Of a stretch of DNA of 64,000 bases, positions 1 to 6,965 are shown in pieces. The DNA is from HK1 sp965202875. GTDB lineage: Bacteria > Pseudomonadota > Gammaproteobacteria > HK1. Location of the stretch: positions 4,960,001 to 5,024,000 of the forward strand of contig OZ241870.1 in assembly GCA_965202875.1 (NCBI GenBank), read 5' to 3'. Within the stretch, counting starts at the first letter, position 1; every line of letters starts with the position of its first letter. The position numbers and the translations under genes are program-made. The notes beneath the pieces were generated by a model that was given only the letters and a program-made list of their open reading frames with translations, was not told the DNA's origin and made no database searches.

Positions 1-366
1 CACCCCCGGGGCGCCGGCGAGCCTCCGGTCACCGGTGACGAGTACCGTGGACAAGATCTCCGCCAACGCCACGTAGATGGCGTCATACGCGGTCACGTTG
101 TCCCGGAGTTGCCAGACTCGATCGAGGAACGGTGCGTGAGGGTAGCGTTCGACGTCGAGGTTGCGCCATCGGTCGAGCGCCAGCGCTCCCATCCCTTCGT
201 CCAGGGTTCCGTGCAACACGTACCGGCGCAATATCTGGGCGATCTCCATGTCTATGAGATGCGGCACGTGAACGGCCTCGGTATCGTCGGTCAGCCGCGC
301 CGCGAGCCGCTTGCCCGCCGTGGTGTTCAACAGGAGTTCGATGGCGCCGGAGGCGTCCAGAACCAT
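1..366 (-). CDS. PIN-domain ribonuclease toxin (VapC/FitB-like), 3' end outside the window
   Basis: The first 122 residues of a PIN-domain protein are visible; the gene runs off the left edge. It opens MVLDASGAIELL and shows the four acidic positions of the PIN fold: D4, E41, D95 (in TAYDAIYVALA) and D113 (in VTGDRRL). PIN toxins are Mg-dependent RNases silenced by a cognate antitoxin. The start codon overlaps the stop codon of the upstream ribbon-helix-helix gene by one base (TGATG), which indicates translational coupling and a single toxin-antitoxin operon. The RNA target cannot be inferred. PIN family membership is near certain; the VapC versus FitB label is by partner type only. Confidence 0.85.
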   Translation of the reverse strand, partial: MVLDASGAIELLLNTTAGKRLAARLTDDTEAVHVPHLIDMEIAQILRRYVLHGTLDEGMGALALDRWRNLDVERYPHAPFLDRVWQLRDNVTAYDAIYVALAEILSTVLVTGDRRLAGAPGV

Positions 367-596
367 CAGCGCGAATCCCGCTCCTCGCGCAGGACGTCTG
401 CCGGCGAGGGTTCCAGTGCGACTTCCGGTTGCAAGCGAATCGCTTCGAGCAACTCTCGCCGGCTCGGGCGCTCCAGCGCCTTCTCGATTTCCCGCAGGAC
501 GTAGCGGGACATCGAGGTCCCTTCAAGGGCGGCTCGGGCCTTCAGACGCCGATGCAGTGTCTCGGGGACGTTGCGGATCTGGATCATCGTTTGCAT
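366..596 (-). CDS. FitA-type ribbon-helix-helix antitoxin
   Basis: A 76-residue protein with an N-terminal ribbon-helix-helix: the strand MIQIRNVPETLHRRLKARA, then a helix with TSMSRYVLREIEKAL. This is the FitA/plasmid-stability antitoxin pattern, in which the RHH dimer binds the operon promoter and the C-terminal tail wraps the PIN toxin. The reading frame is open far upstream, but similarity begins at this methionine. An alternative start lies three codons in (587). It overlaps the PIN gene by one base. The promoter should lie in 597-650, where GCATGAGTATGAAAACATGC gives a loose inverted repeat that could be the operator. Confidence 0.8.
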   Translation of the reverse strand: MQTMIQIRNVPETLHRRLKARAALEGTSMSRYVLREIEKALERPSRRELLEAIRLQPEVALEPSPADVLREERDSR

Positions 597-619
597 GGCA
601 TGAGTATGAAAACATGCTC

Positions 620-904
620 TCTTCATGTCAACCCGAGCCCGGGGAGGAGGCCCATGGAAGCCAGCCTCGGAGAGAGGCTGCATCAACGGATGGACACACT
701 TCCTGCGGGGGAGCTCAAGGCGGCGGAGCGCTGCATCGAGTATCTGTGCGAGCACGATGCTCCATTCGTTCAAGCGCTCATGAACGCGCCCGAGATGTCC
801 GAGCCGCCCGGCGACGAGGGTCGCGAGGCGCTTGACGAGGTTCCCGGAATCCAGGTCCACGCCTGCCTGCATTGCGTCGCCAACAAGGCGCCCAATCCCG
901 GACG
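620..904 (+). other. Stretch without a convincing gene; possible antitoxin-like N-terminus
   Basis: A plus-strand frame starts at ATG 654 after a good ribosome-binding site (GGGGAGGAGG) and reads MEASLGERLHQRMDTLPAGE and onward. The segment around 'YLCEHDAPFVQALMNAPEMSEPP' has the spacing of the short acidic antitoxins that accompany RelE-type toxins, with repeats such as 'ALxxAPxxDEP'. The frame then runs into the antisense DrmB remnant with no partner toxin, so it is either a decayed antitoxin or chance. I give it little weight. Confidence 0.2.
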
Positions 905-1556
905 TCACCGGATGCTGTTCGAGACCTCGAAGGGGCACCGCCGCCTGTTTTCATGCCCGGAGACCCCTGCCATCCCCGCCGCAGCCTCCACGTCCGCGAA
1001 GGCCGCGGCCAGCTCGGGGATCATGCGGAAATTCGCCAGCGCGCCCAGGTCGTCCGCGGCTTTCAGGCGGTCCCGGTGCTGCGACACCCCGGCCGCCAGC
1101 CCCGCGTCGGACTCCGGCAGCGAGATGACGCTCATCTGTGTCTCTACCTGGCCGTGGTTGTGTTGTCGAGGCCGGGTCTGCGGGAAGTAGGCATTGCTGG
1201 CGGTGCGCACCAGCAGGCGGTACGGCTCCTCGCACGCCTCCCGCGCGTACTGCCCGATCCAGGGCCGCTTGCCGGCGCACCGTTCCAGCGCGCTGGTTCG
1301 GACCCCGCCGCCTCGTGGAGGAGCGCTCCTCGCCGCACTCGCACACGGCGCAGGTGTCGACGATGTCGCCGCTCGTGCCCCGCTCCTCCAGCCACAGCGG
1401 GCGTTCGCACGACCTGCCGCCCGGGTGCACGAAGGCCCGCCAGTTCAGGTCGTCGATATGGCCCTTGGGGCAGGCGGAGACGAAGCGCACCGGCACCACC
1501 GGCTTGGGCTTGCCCTCTTCGGCGAACCTGCGCTTGTGCAACTGGTTCCATCGCAC
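905..1556 (-). pseudogene. drmB: DrmB (DISARM defence, DUF1998 family) remnant
   Basis: Several DrmB signatures appear in order on the minus strand but in different frames: RFVSACPKGHIDDLNWRAFV and a cysteine pair near 1400-1556; LHEAAG in a second frame; then RCAGKRPWIGQYAREACEEP, LLVRTASNAYFPQT and MSVISLPESDAG in a third frame down to 905. An intact DrmB is around 600 residues or more and pairs with DrmA helicase and a methyltransferase in DISARM, none of which is present. At least two frameshifts and loss of both ends make it non-functional. The 5' end stops abruptly where the IS1380-type fragment begins. The family call rests on recalled motifs; a profile search with DrmB/DUF1998 would settle it. 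Confidence 0.7.
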
Positions 1557-1559
1557 CAG

Positions 1560-1889
1560 CCGGCGAGCGCTTTGCCGCCCTCAAGGGACTGGTCGAAGGC
1601 AGAAGACGATGGCGCCGCATGGCGACAGGACTCAAGTACTTCGAGACCCGCTGGAAGCCGAAGTCGTGGAATGCCCGCTATCGCTTCATCTTCATCAGAA
1701 AACAGGTCAGGTGCCAAGACAAGCCGCCGGTTCAACTCGACCTGTTCCGACCCACTGAATACGGGTACGAATTCAAGATCATCGCCACCAACAAACGAAT
1801 GAACCCGCGCAGTCGTTGCCTTCCATGAAGGCCGGGGGTCGCAGGAGGGTATCTTCGCCGAGATCAAGACGCATTTAGCCGGCCCCTGA
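1560..1889 (+). pseudogene. IS1380-type DDE transposase, C-terminal remnant
   Basis: The plus strand encodes the tail of a DDE transposase of the IS1380 type: TRWKPKSWNARYRFIFIRKQ, then QLDLFRPTEYGYEFKIIATN. After a frameshift near 1805 it continues AVVAFHEGRGSQEGIFAEIK to a stop at 1887. The final glutamate of the DDE triad lies in the GSQEGIFAEIK block. No N-terminal half and no terminal inverted repeats were found. It abuts the drmB remnant, so the element may have inserted there and then been lost piecemeal. Confidence 0.65.
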
Positions 1890-2404
1890 ACGCCGGGTGT
1901 TGCGGGGCGGCTCGTGGAACAATAAAGCGGAGAGCCTGCGTTCCGCGAACCGCAACAGGAACCCCACCGGGAACCGGAACAACCACGTCGATTTCCGAGT
2001 TGCCGACACGGCCCGTCCGCCGGGGTCCCCGCGTTCGCGCCTCCCCGGTGTAGAGCACCACCGGCAGCACCACCGGCAGCCGTCCCCGCGCATCCAGCGC
2101 GTCGTTGCGCACCAGCTCCTGGTACAGCAGGCTCGTGTAGGTCAGGATGCGCAACGCCATCCGCGGCTCGTCGGTGGACTGGAACTCCAGCAGCACCGGC
2201 AGGTACAGCCATCGCCCGCGCCGGCGCAGCCGCCACACGCAGTCGCCGTGGCGTTGGAGCTGTTCGTCGCCGACGTACTCGGCGGGGAGCTTGTCGAGGG
2301 AGGAGAGGTCGAGTTCGGCGAGGACATCTCCGGGGAGGAACGCGCGCAGGAGGTCTTCGACTGCGGGGGAAGGAGAAGAGGCGCTTGTAGTTCGGGTCCT
2401 GCAT
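1864..2404 (-). pseudogene. Rpn/YhgA-like PD-(D/E)XK nuclease remnant
   Basis: A start at 2404 reads MQDPNYKRLFSFP, then a one- or two-base indel in the CCCCC run near 2375 shifts the frame. The next frame carries AVEDLLRAFLPGDVLAELDL, RWLYLPVLLEFQSTDEPRMA and ILTYTSLLYQEL, typical of the Rpn family of recombination-promoting nucleases with a PD-(D/E)XK core (E-x-Q in LLEFQS). Similarity fades after VVLPVVLYTGEA near 2035, leaving about half the usual length of roughly 300 residues. The tail overlaps the IS1380-type remnant on the other strand. Because the first lesion lies in a homopolymer, a sequencing error there cannot be excluded, but the missing C-terminus still makes it a fragment. Confidence 0.6.
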
Positions 2405-2514
2405 GGGGACCAGCGTACCCGGCGTCGAATCCGTCCGAATGCACCCCCGGTCCCGACCCTTGCAGGCCATCCGCCCGAGGTGCGGCGCAGGGGAAGAGGA
2501 GGAAGCCCGGCGTG

Positions 2515-2712
2515 GCCGCCTTCCTCGCCCATCCGGAACGCGAGGTGCTGCGCTGCGAACGCGAGCTTCTTGCAGGCGCATGGCGGCCGGGGACGCTACG
2601 TGGAAATCGCCGTCCGCGACCCCAAGCCGCGCAGGGTCTCCGCCGCCCCGTTCCGGGACCGGATGGTGCACCTGCGCTGTGCGCGGCCATGGTGCGGGAG
2701 CGGTGCGAGGGT
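2515..2712 (+). pseudogene. Reverse-transcriptase N-terminal fragment
   Basis: Three short frames read in succession as the first blocks of a reverse transcriptase: AAFLAHPEREVLRCERELLA followed by GAWRPG; then YVEIAVRDPKPRRVSAAPFR followed by DRMVH; then ALCAAM. The order 'length-spacer, RPGxY, DPKxRxISAAPFRDRVVHHAL' is characteristic of bacterial RTs of the group-II, DGR or unknown-group class. The catalytic YxDD block is absent. Two frameshifts in about 200 bases show it is dead. No template repeat or variable repeat was seen nearby. The RT class cannot be assigned from this piece. Confidence 0.55.
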
Positions 2713-2742
2713 GCTCCTGACAGACAGTTCCGAACATTGCAC

Positions 2743-2766
2743 ATATTCATATTCGTCGATATATTC
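2743..2766 (+). promoter_or_regulatory. Three ATATTC half-sites upstream of the DUF302 gene
   Basis: An AT-rich island in GC-rich surroundings contains direct ATATTC copies at 2743-2748, 2749-2754 and 2761-2766, about 75 bases before the ATG at 2841. ATATTC is also the half-site of the perfect palindrome found before soxB at 6749-6768. It may be a promoter with binding sites for the same regulator, but the copies here are direct rather than inverted. This is inference. Confidence 0.35.
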
Positions 2767-2840
2767 CGCGGGCGCCTGCCTGACCGCTGCCCGGCGACAT
2801 GCGGATGCCGCCGGACCCGCGCGCACCAGGAGCCTCCGTC

Positions 2841-3767
2841 ATGAAGTCTGGATTCGCATCGCTCATTGCAACGTTCCTGTTGGCCACGGCGCTTCCGTGC
2901 AACGGGCAAACCTCTCCGGCCACCGAGCCGGCGGGCGGACAATCGAACGCCGTCCTTCCCTCCTCGCCCGAACTCGGCGCCTTCTCGCGCTCCATGGCGA
3001 TGATGATGGCCCCGGCGCTGGCGATGATGAATCCCTACCTCTACCACCAGTGGGCGCAGTTCCTCGTCAATCCGTTCATCGACGGCATGACGAAACACCG
3101 CGTGCTCGAAGCCATGATGGCGGCGTTCGACCCCGGGATCCTGGCCGACGCGCAGGCAGCCACGGCGAACGGCGGCAGGCTCCGCGTTCCCGTCGTTCGA
3201 CTTCCCGGCTTTCCCACCCAGACGAAGCGGTCATGGCGCCCGAACACCGTCACCGAGGGCGTATCGAGCGAAGCCAAGCGCAAGTTCTACCAGGCGGCCA
3301 TGCTGATGAGCCCGCTGTCGATGCGCGACATGATCGGCATCATGGCCGACAAGCGTCTCGTCGACGAGGAGGTCTCGTTCGACGACGCCGTCGACGCGAT
3401 GAAGCTTCGCGCCAACGAGGTGAACTTCAAGTTCGTCGGACACAACCGGGTGTGGCTCGACGTACGCGCCATCACCGGCGACGAGGACACCCCGCGCTTT
3501 GAAATCTTCCAGTTCTGCGACGCAATGGTCGGCCGGAAGGTGCTCGATTACGTTCCGGAGTTCGCGGTGTTCCTCCCGTGCAGGATCGCGCTCGTCGAAG
3601 ATGCGGACGGCAGGCTGTGGGTGATGACGCTCGACTGGGACGTGGGCTGGCTCGACTACGCACAGAATCCCAACTCCGTGCTCGACGTCGAACTCCGCGC
3701 GGAGTCCGCCCGGATTCGTGACGCCATCCGCTACATCATGGAAGGCGCGGTGACCGGCGACTTCTGA
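2841..3767 (+). CDS. Secreted DUF302-domain protein with an MNPxxYxxW segment
   Basis: 308 residues. A signal peptide (MKSGFASLIATFLLATALPC, lipobox-like cysteine) is followed by MAMMMAPALAMMNPYLYHQW and AQFLVNPF, the same Met-Asn-Pro/Tyr/Trp pattern seen in two neighbouring secreted proteins. The C-terminal part resembles DUF302: FEIFQFCDAMVGRKVLDYVP, then FLPCRIALVEDADGRLWVMT with the conserved LPC. DUF302 proteins often occur in sulfur oxidisers but have no established activity. The start at 2841 follows AGGAGCC and puts the signal peptide at the N-terminus; an in-frame ATG at 2799 would bury it. It is probably transcribed toward the methionine-rich gene and the transporter. Export and DUF302 similarity are visible; the sulfur role is inferred from neighbours. 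Confidence 0.75.
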   Translation: MKSGFASLIATFLLATALPCNGQTSPATEPAGGQSNAVLPSSPELGAFSRSMAMMMAPALAMMNPYLYHQWAQFLVNPFIDGMTKHRVLEAMMAAFDPGILADAQAATANGGRLRVPVVRLPGFPTQTKRSWRPNTVTEGVSSEAKRKFYQAAMLMSPLSMRDMIGIMADKRLVDEEVSFDDAVDAMKLRANEVNFKFVGHNRVWLDVRAITGDEDTPRFEIFQFCDAMVGRKVLDYVPEFAVFLPCRIALVEDADGRLWVMTLDWDVGWLDYAQNPNSVLDVELRAESARIRDAIRYIMEGAVTGDF

Positions 3768-3813
3768 ATCCCGCCATGCCACCCGAAACGGAGCTCCCGG
3801 AGGGGCGACGACG

Positions 3814-4491
3814 ATGACCAGGATCCGCCGGATGCTGTTCCACGTGCTTGCGGTTCTCTTGCTTGGAACGCCCGCCCTCGCGGAGGCTCGGCAATTGCCG
3901 GCGGCGCCGCTGGCGCCCCCCGTACCCGGAAGACTCCCGTTTCACGGCGTGAATCCGACGGGTGGCGCGGGGAACCCCATGGCGATGATGGCGCCCATGA
4001 TCGGCGGAGCCATGAATCCCATGGCCATGATGGGCCCGATGGGCGGAGTCGCGAATCCCATGGTGATGACGGGTCCAATGGCCATGAATCCCATGATGAT
4101 GGCGCCGATGACGACGATGCCCATGATGGGTGCCGGGATGATGCTGAATCCGATGCCCATGATGGGTCCGGGCCCGATGCCTGCGATGCCCGGCACGACC
4201 GGCACGATGCCGCCGCCCGCGGACCCGGGCCGGTACGCGAAATGGTTCGAAGCGTGGACCCGGCTCATGGATCCATCGCTGTACGAGAAGCAATTCAACG
4301 TTTGGGCGGGCGTGATGGGCGACCTGTACGGCGAACACGCGCCCCTGGTGGAGAAGGCGATGCAGCCCGACCAGTACCGATCGTGGTTCGAAGCCTGGAC
4401 CGGGCTGATGCACCCCAAACGGTACGAGCAGATGTATCGGATCTGGATGGAGGCGATGCCGGTACCGAAGCCGGCGCCGGAGGGGGAGTAG
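3814..4491 (+). CDS. Methionine-rich secreted protein
   Basis: 225 residues, about 37 of them methionine. A signal peptide ends near residue 23 (LLLGTPALA). Residues 45-135 are built from irregular NPMAMMAPM / NPMVMTGPM / MNPMMMAP units. The C-terminus carries two MDPxxYEKxF / MHPKRYEQMYRIWM segments with aromatic-rich spacing (WFEAWTRLMDPSLY and WFEAWTGLMHPKRY). Met-rich periplasmic tracts can bind Cu(I), but the NPM pattern and shared grammar with the proteins at 2841 and 6670 suggest a family specific to this locus. It lies 46 bases after the DUF302 gene with an RBS (GGAGGGGCGACG). No known family recognised. Confidence 0.7.
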   Translation: MTRIRRMLFHVLAVLLLGTPALAEARQLPAAPLAPPVPGRLPFHGVNPTGGAGNPMAMMAPMIGGAMNPMAMMGPMGGVANPMVMTGPMAMNPMMMAPMTTMPMMGAGMMLNPMPMMGPGPMPAMPGTTGTMPPPADPGRYAKWFEAWTRLMDPSLYEKQFNVWAGVMGDLYGEHAPLVEKAMQPDQYRSWFEAWTGLMHPKRYEQMYRIWMEAMPVPKPAPEGE

Positions 4492-4643
4492 CCCTTTACC
4501 CGCGCGGAGAGCCGGAGCAGGATCCGGCGGCGGGAACGGTCGCAGCGTCGAACTTGCTGAAGCTTCGCCGTCGCCACCACCGCCAAGGGTCTCTCGGGAA
4601 TCGAGCGAGTCGATCGTCAAGCAAGCGGCCGGAAGGTTCCAGG

Positions 4644-5783
4644 ATGGAAGATTTCGAGTTCACCGTCGTTCACTTCGTGGCCGCCGGCGGCTTCGTCCTG
4701 GCCGCGGTCCTCGGGTTCATCGCCAACCGGTCCCATTTCTGCGTCATGGGTGCGGTCAGCGACATGCTGCACATGGGTTCGCTCGGGCGCCTCGGCGCAT
4801 GGTTCTTCGCCATGGGCCTCGCGATCCTGGGTACGCAGGCGCTTCACGCCGCGGAGCTCGTGGACCTCGGGGAGGCGATGTACCTCACTCCGAACTTCGG
4901 CTGGCTCGGCTACGTCGCCGGGGGATTGGCCTTCGGTGTCGGCATGACCCTCGCGGCCGGCTGCGGACAGCGCAACCTCGTGCGCCTCGGCGGCGGGAGC
5001 CTGAAGGCCCTGGTGGTGCTGCTGGTGCTCGGCATCACCGCGTACACGACGGTGCGCGGCCTGCTGGGGCTCGTGCGCATCAACGTCTTCGAGGCGCCCA
5101 GCGTCGACCTCGCCGAGCACGACCTCGACAATCAGGGGCTCGCAACGCTCCTCGCGCCGGCGCTCGGCATCGAGGACTCCGCCGCGGTACGCGTCGCGCT
5201 GGCGGTGTTGCTCGGCGGCGGCCTCATCGCGTTCGCCCTCGTCCAGCCCGCGTTCCGGCGAAGCCTCGACAACGTGCTTGCCGGCGTCGCCGTCGGCGCG
5301 ATGGTCATCGGCGGCTGGTTCGTCACCGGCTACCTCGGCAACGACGAGTTCGACCCGGTGCCGGTCGAATCCCTGACCTTCATCGCCTCGACCGGGAACA
5401 CCATCAGCTACCTCATGACGTTCACCGGCTCGACCATCAACTTCGGGATCGCGGCGGTGCTCGGAATGATCACGGGCTCGTTCGTCTACGCGGTGGCCTC
5501 GGGCAACTTCCGCATCGAGACGTTCAGCACGCGCGCGGAGATGCTGAGCCATCTCGCGGGCGGCCTGCTGATGGGCTTCGGCGGGGTGCTGGCGCTCGGC
5601 TGCACCATCGGACAAGGGGTCGCCGGCATGTCCACGCTCGCCGCGGGCTCGCTGATCGCGGTGGCCAGCATCATCTTCGGCAGCGCGGTCACCATGAAGG
5701 TCGAGTACCACATGCTCGACGAGAAGGGGTTCCTCGCGGCTCTCGGGACCGGGCTGAAGGAGCTGGCGGCGCCCTGGCGGTAA
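4644..5783 (+). CDS. YeeE/YedE-family sulfur (thiosulfate-type) transporter
   Basis: 379 residues of mostly hydrophobic sequence with about ten membrane helices. Both family signatures are present: LAAGCGQRNLVRLGGGSLKA in the first half and LALGCTIGQGVAGMSTLAAG in the second, giving the paired cysteine motifs through which YeeE/TsuA passes thiosulfate. The first helix region also has NRSHFCVMGA. Members import thiosulfate or related sulfur species across the inner membrane. ATG 4644 follows GGAAGG. It lies between two secreted-protein genes and upstream of soxB, which fits uptake or disposal of oxidation intermediates. The 150 bases before it hold no gene. Substrate is inferred. Confidence 0.88.
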   Translation: MEDFEFTVVHFVAAGGFVLAAVLGFIANRSHFCVMGAVSDMLHMGSLGRLGAWFFAMGLAILGTQALHAAELVDLGEAMYLTPNFGWLGYVAGGLAFGVGMTLAAGCGQRNLVRLGGGSLKALVVLLVLGITAYTTVRGLLGLVRINVFEAPSVDLAEHDLDNQGLATLLAPALGIEDSAAVRVALAVLLGGGLIAFALVQPAFRRSLDNVLAGVAVGAMVIGGWFVTGYLGNDEFDPVPVESLTFIASTGNTISYLMTFTGSTINFGIAAVLGMITGSFVYAVASGNFRIETFSTRAEMLSHLAGGLLMGFGGVLALGCTIGQGVAGMSTLAAGSLIAVASIIFGSAVTMKVEYHMLDEKGFLAALGTGLKELAAPWR

Positions 5784-5842
5784 GCTGCCCCGGCGGCAAC
5801 GTTCCAGATGCGGTGCTTCGCCGAAGCCGGCCGGCTCAATGT

Positions 5843-5869
5843 GCACCCTCCCTTCTGCCGGGAGGGTGC
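5843..5869. terminator. Strong hairpin after the transporter gene
   Basis: A perfect 10-bp stem (GCACCCTCCC / GGGAGGGTGC) with a 7-base loop, 60 bases past the transporter stop and between convergent genes. No T-run follows on either strand, so it is a transcript-end structure at best. Confidence 0.4.
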
Positions 5870-5958
5870 GGGGCGGATTGTGCGCCGGTGATCGGGGGAG
5901 CGCGGATGCCGGTGTCCTGCACCGGGGCCGGGAGAAGATTGAACGACCGGGGATCGGA

Positions 5959-5991
5959 CCGTGCGGGGCCGGCTCGCGCCGCCCCACACGG
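5959..5991 (-). terminator. Hairpin after the nonapeptide-repeat gene
   Basis: CCGTGCGGGGC pairs with GCCCCACACGG (11 positions, one wobble) just beyond the stop codon of the minus-strand repeat-protein gene. No U-tract, so terminator function is only suggested by position. Confidence 0.35.
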
Positions 5992-6007
5992 CCCAATCGA
6001 CCCCGGG

Positions 6008-6670
6008 CTACTGCGCCGGCTGCTCGTCGTCGGTTCCGCCCTGGCCGGTTCGAGGAGGGGAGTGAGCCGCCGTCCCCTGGTTTTGCATCCACGCATTCGG
6101 GTCGAAGTACTGCGCCCAAGTGTCGGGATCGAACGGGTTCACCGCCGCGGCACCCGCGGTTCCGTCCGTCGCGGCGCCGTATGCCCTGGGATCCATCCAC
6201 TGCATGTAGGTCGCGGGGTTCATGAACACCGAGTACGAGGCCGGATTCATCCATTGCATGTAGGTCGCCGGGTTCATGAACTGCATGTAGGCGCCCGGAT
6301 TCATCATCTGCATGTAGGTCGCCGGGTTCATGAACGGCGCATACGACGCCGGATGCATCCACGCCATCCAGTTCTCCGGATTCGCGAACTGCATGTGGGC
6401 TCCGGGATTCATGAATTGCGCGTACGTCGCAGGATTCATCATCGCCGCGTAGTTCGCCGGATTCAGAAACACCGCGTATCCACTCGGGTGCGCAAGATTG
6501 AGCCGGATCGGCTGGCCGGGGAAGGTGGGGGCGGCCGCCACGTGACCGGCGCCAAGCGGATGGCCGGTGTCCGGCTGGCCGACCATGGCCCAGTGGAACG
6601 CATCGGCGGACGTCGGACCGGCGGCCGTCGCCACCGCCAAAGCCAGGGGTGCAAGATGTTTCTTCAGCAT
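6008..6670 (-). CDS. Secreted protein of twelve tandem MNPATYMQW-like nonapeptides
   Basis: 220 residues. A signal peptide MLKKHLAPLALAVATAAGP ends near residue 24. Residues 60-167 are twelve uninterrupted nine-residue units with consensus [M]-N-P-[A/G]-x-Y-[M/A]-x-[F/W/M]; examples are MNPATYAQF, MNPGAYMQF and MNPATYMQW (three different spellings recur). A degenerate VNPFDPDTWAQYFDPNAWM follows, then an acidic Gln/Gly/Pro tail. No catalytic motif. The fixed Pro and Tyr at nine-residue spacing suggest a regular extended or solenoid-like rod with an aromatic/Met face. It is divergent from soxB and shares an operator region with it. A structural role, for example in sulfur globules or metal or sulfur binding, is speculation; known sulfur-globule proteins have a different Gly/Asn/Tyr composition. 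Confidence 0.75.
   Translation of the reverse strand: MLKKHLAPLALAVATAAGPTSADAFHWAMVGQPDTGHPLGAGHVAAAPTFPGQPIRLNLAHPSGYAVFLNPANYAAMMNPATYAQFMNPGAHMQFANPENWMAWMHPASYAPFMNPATYMQMMNPGAYMQFMNPATYMQWMNPASYSVFMNPATYMQWMDPRAYGAATDGTAGAAAVNPFDPDTWAQYFDPNAWMQNQGTAAHSPPRTGQGGTDDEQPAQ
6170..6493 (-). repeat. Twelve 27-bp in-frame tandem repeats inside the secreted protein gene
   Basis: Codes residues 60-167 of the repeat protein. Units are 27 bp with no spacers. Several copies share the core TTCATGAACCCGGCGACCTA at DNA level, while others have drifted, so the array expanded in more than one step. Confidence 0.9.
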
Positions 6671-6748
6671 GGATCTTCTCCGCGAGGATTGGGGACGGAG
6701 GCTCCGGAAACCGGAGCCGGACCAAGCCCGAAGTTTCTGGCTATTCAG

Positions 6749-6768
6749 ATATTCGGATAGATGAATAT
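6749..6768. promoter_or_regulatory. ATATTC-N8-GAATAT operator in the soxB divergent promoter region
   Basis: A perfect 6-bp inverted repeat with an 8-base spacer in an AT-rich island (6740-6775) between the repeat-protein gene (start 6670, minus) and soxB (start 6966, plus). ATTC-N8-GAAT is the recognition pattern reported for ArsR-family sulfide/persulfide-responsive repressors (BigR, SqrR, SoxR types), which control sulfur-oxidation genes. An overlapping CTATTC-N8-GGATAG adds a partial second site. The regulator itself is not in the window. The match is read directly; the regulator is inference. Confidence 0.6.
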
Positions 6769-6965
6769 AATAGCCCTGTCCTCCTCTGGCAACCCCCGTC
6801 CGGGGAACGTGTCCACCGTGCGGGTCCGCGCATTCTCCCGCACCATCACATGGCTCGGGCACCATGGCTCGGACACCGTAGCCGGGGCTTCACCCGCCGC
6901 CCGCCGGAGGATCGGCGCCAAGCGTGTACCACCTGCCTTTGCCCACCATTGTGAGGATCAACGTC

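Noticed and set aside
2035..2404. Rpn remnant as a live nuclease with only a homopolymer sequencing error
   Set aside because: Even if the C-run indel is an error, the C-terminal half and the later conserved blocks are missing.
6170..6493. Regular 27-bp repeats that could be taken for a CRISPR array
   Set aside because: They are contiguous without spacers, in frame, and encode the nonapeptides of a protein with signal peptide and RBS.
4617..6725. Minus-strand open frame of about 700 codons opposite the YeeE gene and across the repeat gene
   Set aside because: Low-complexity composition, no start signal, and in conflict with two well-supported genes.
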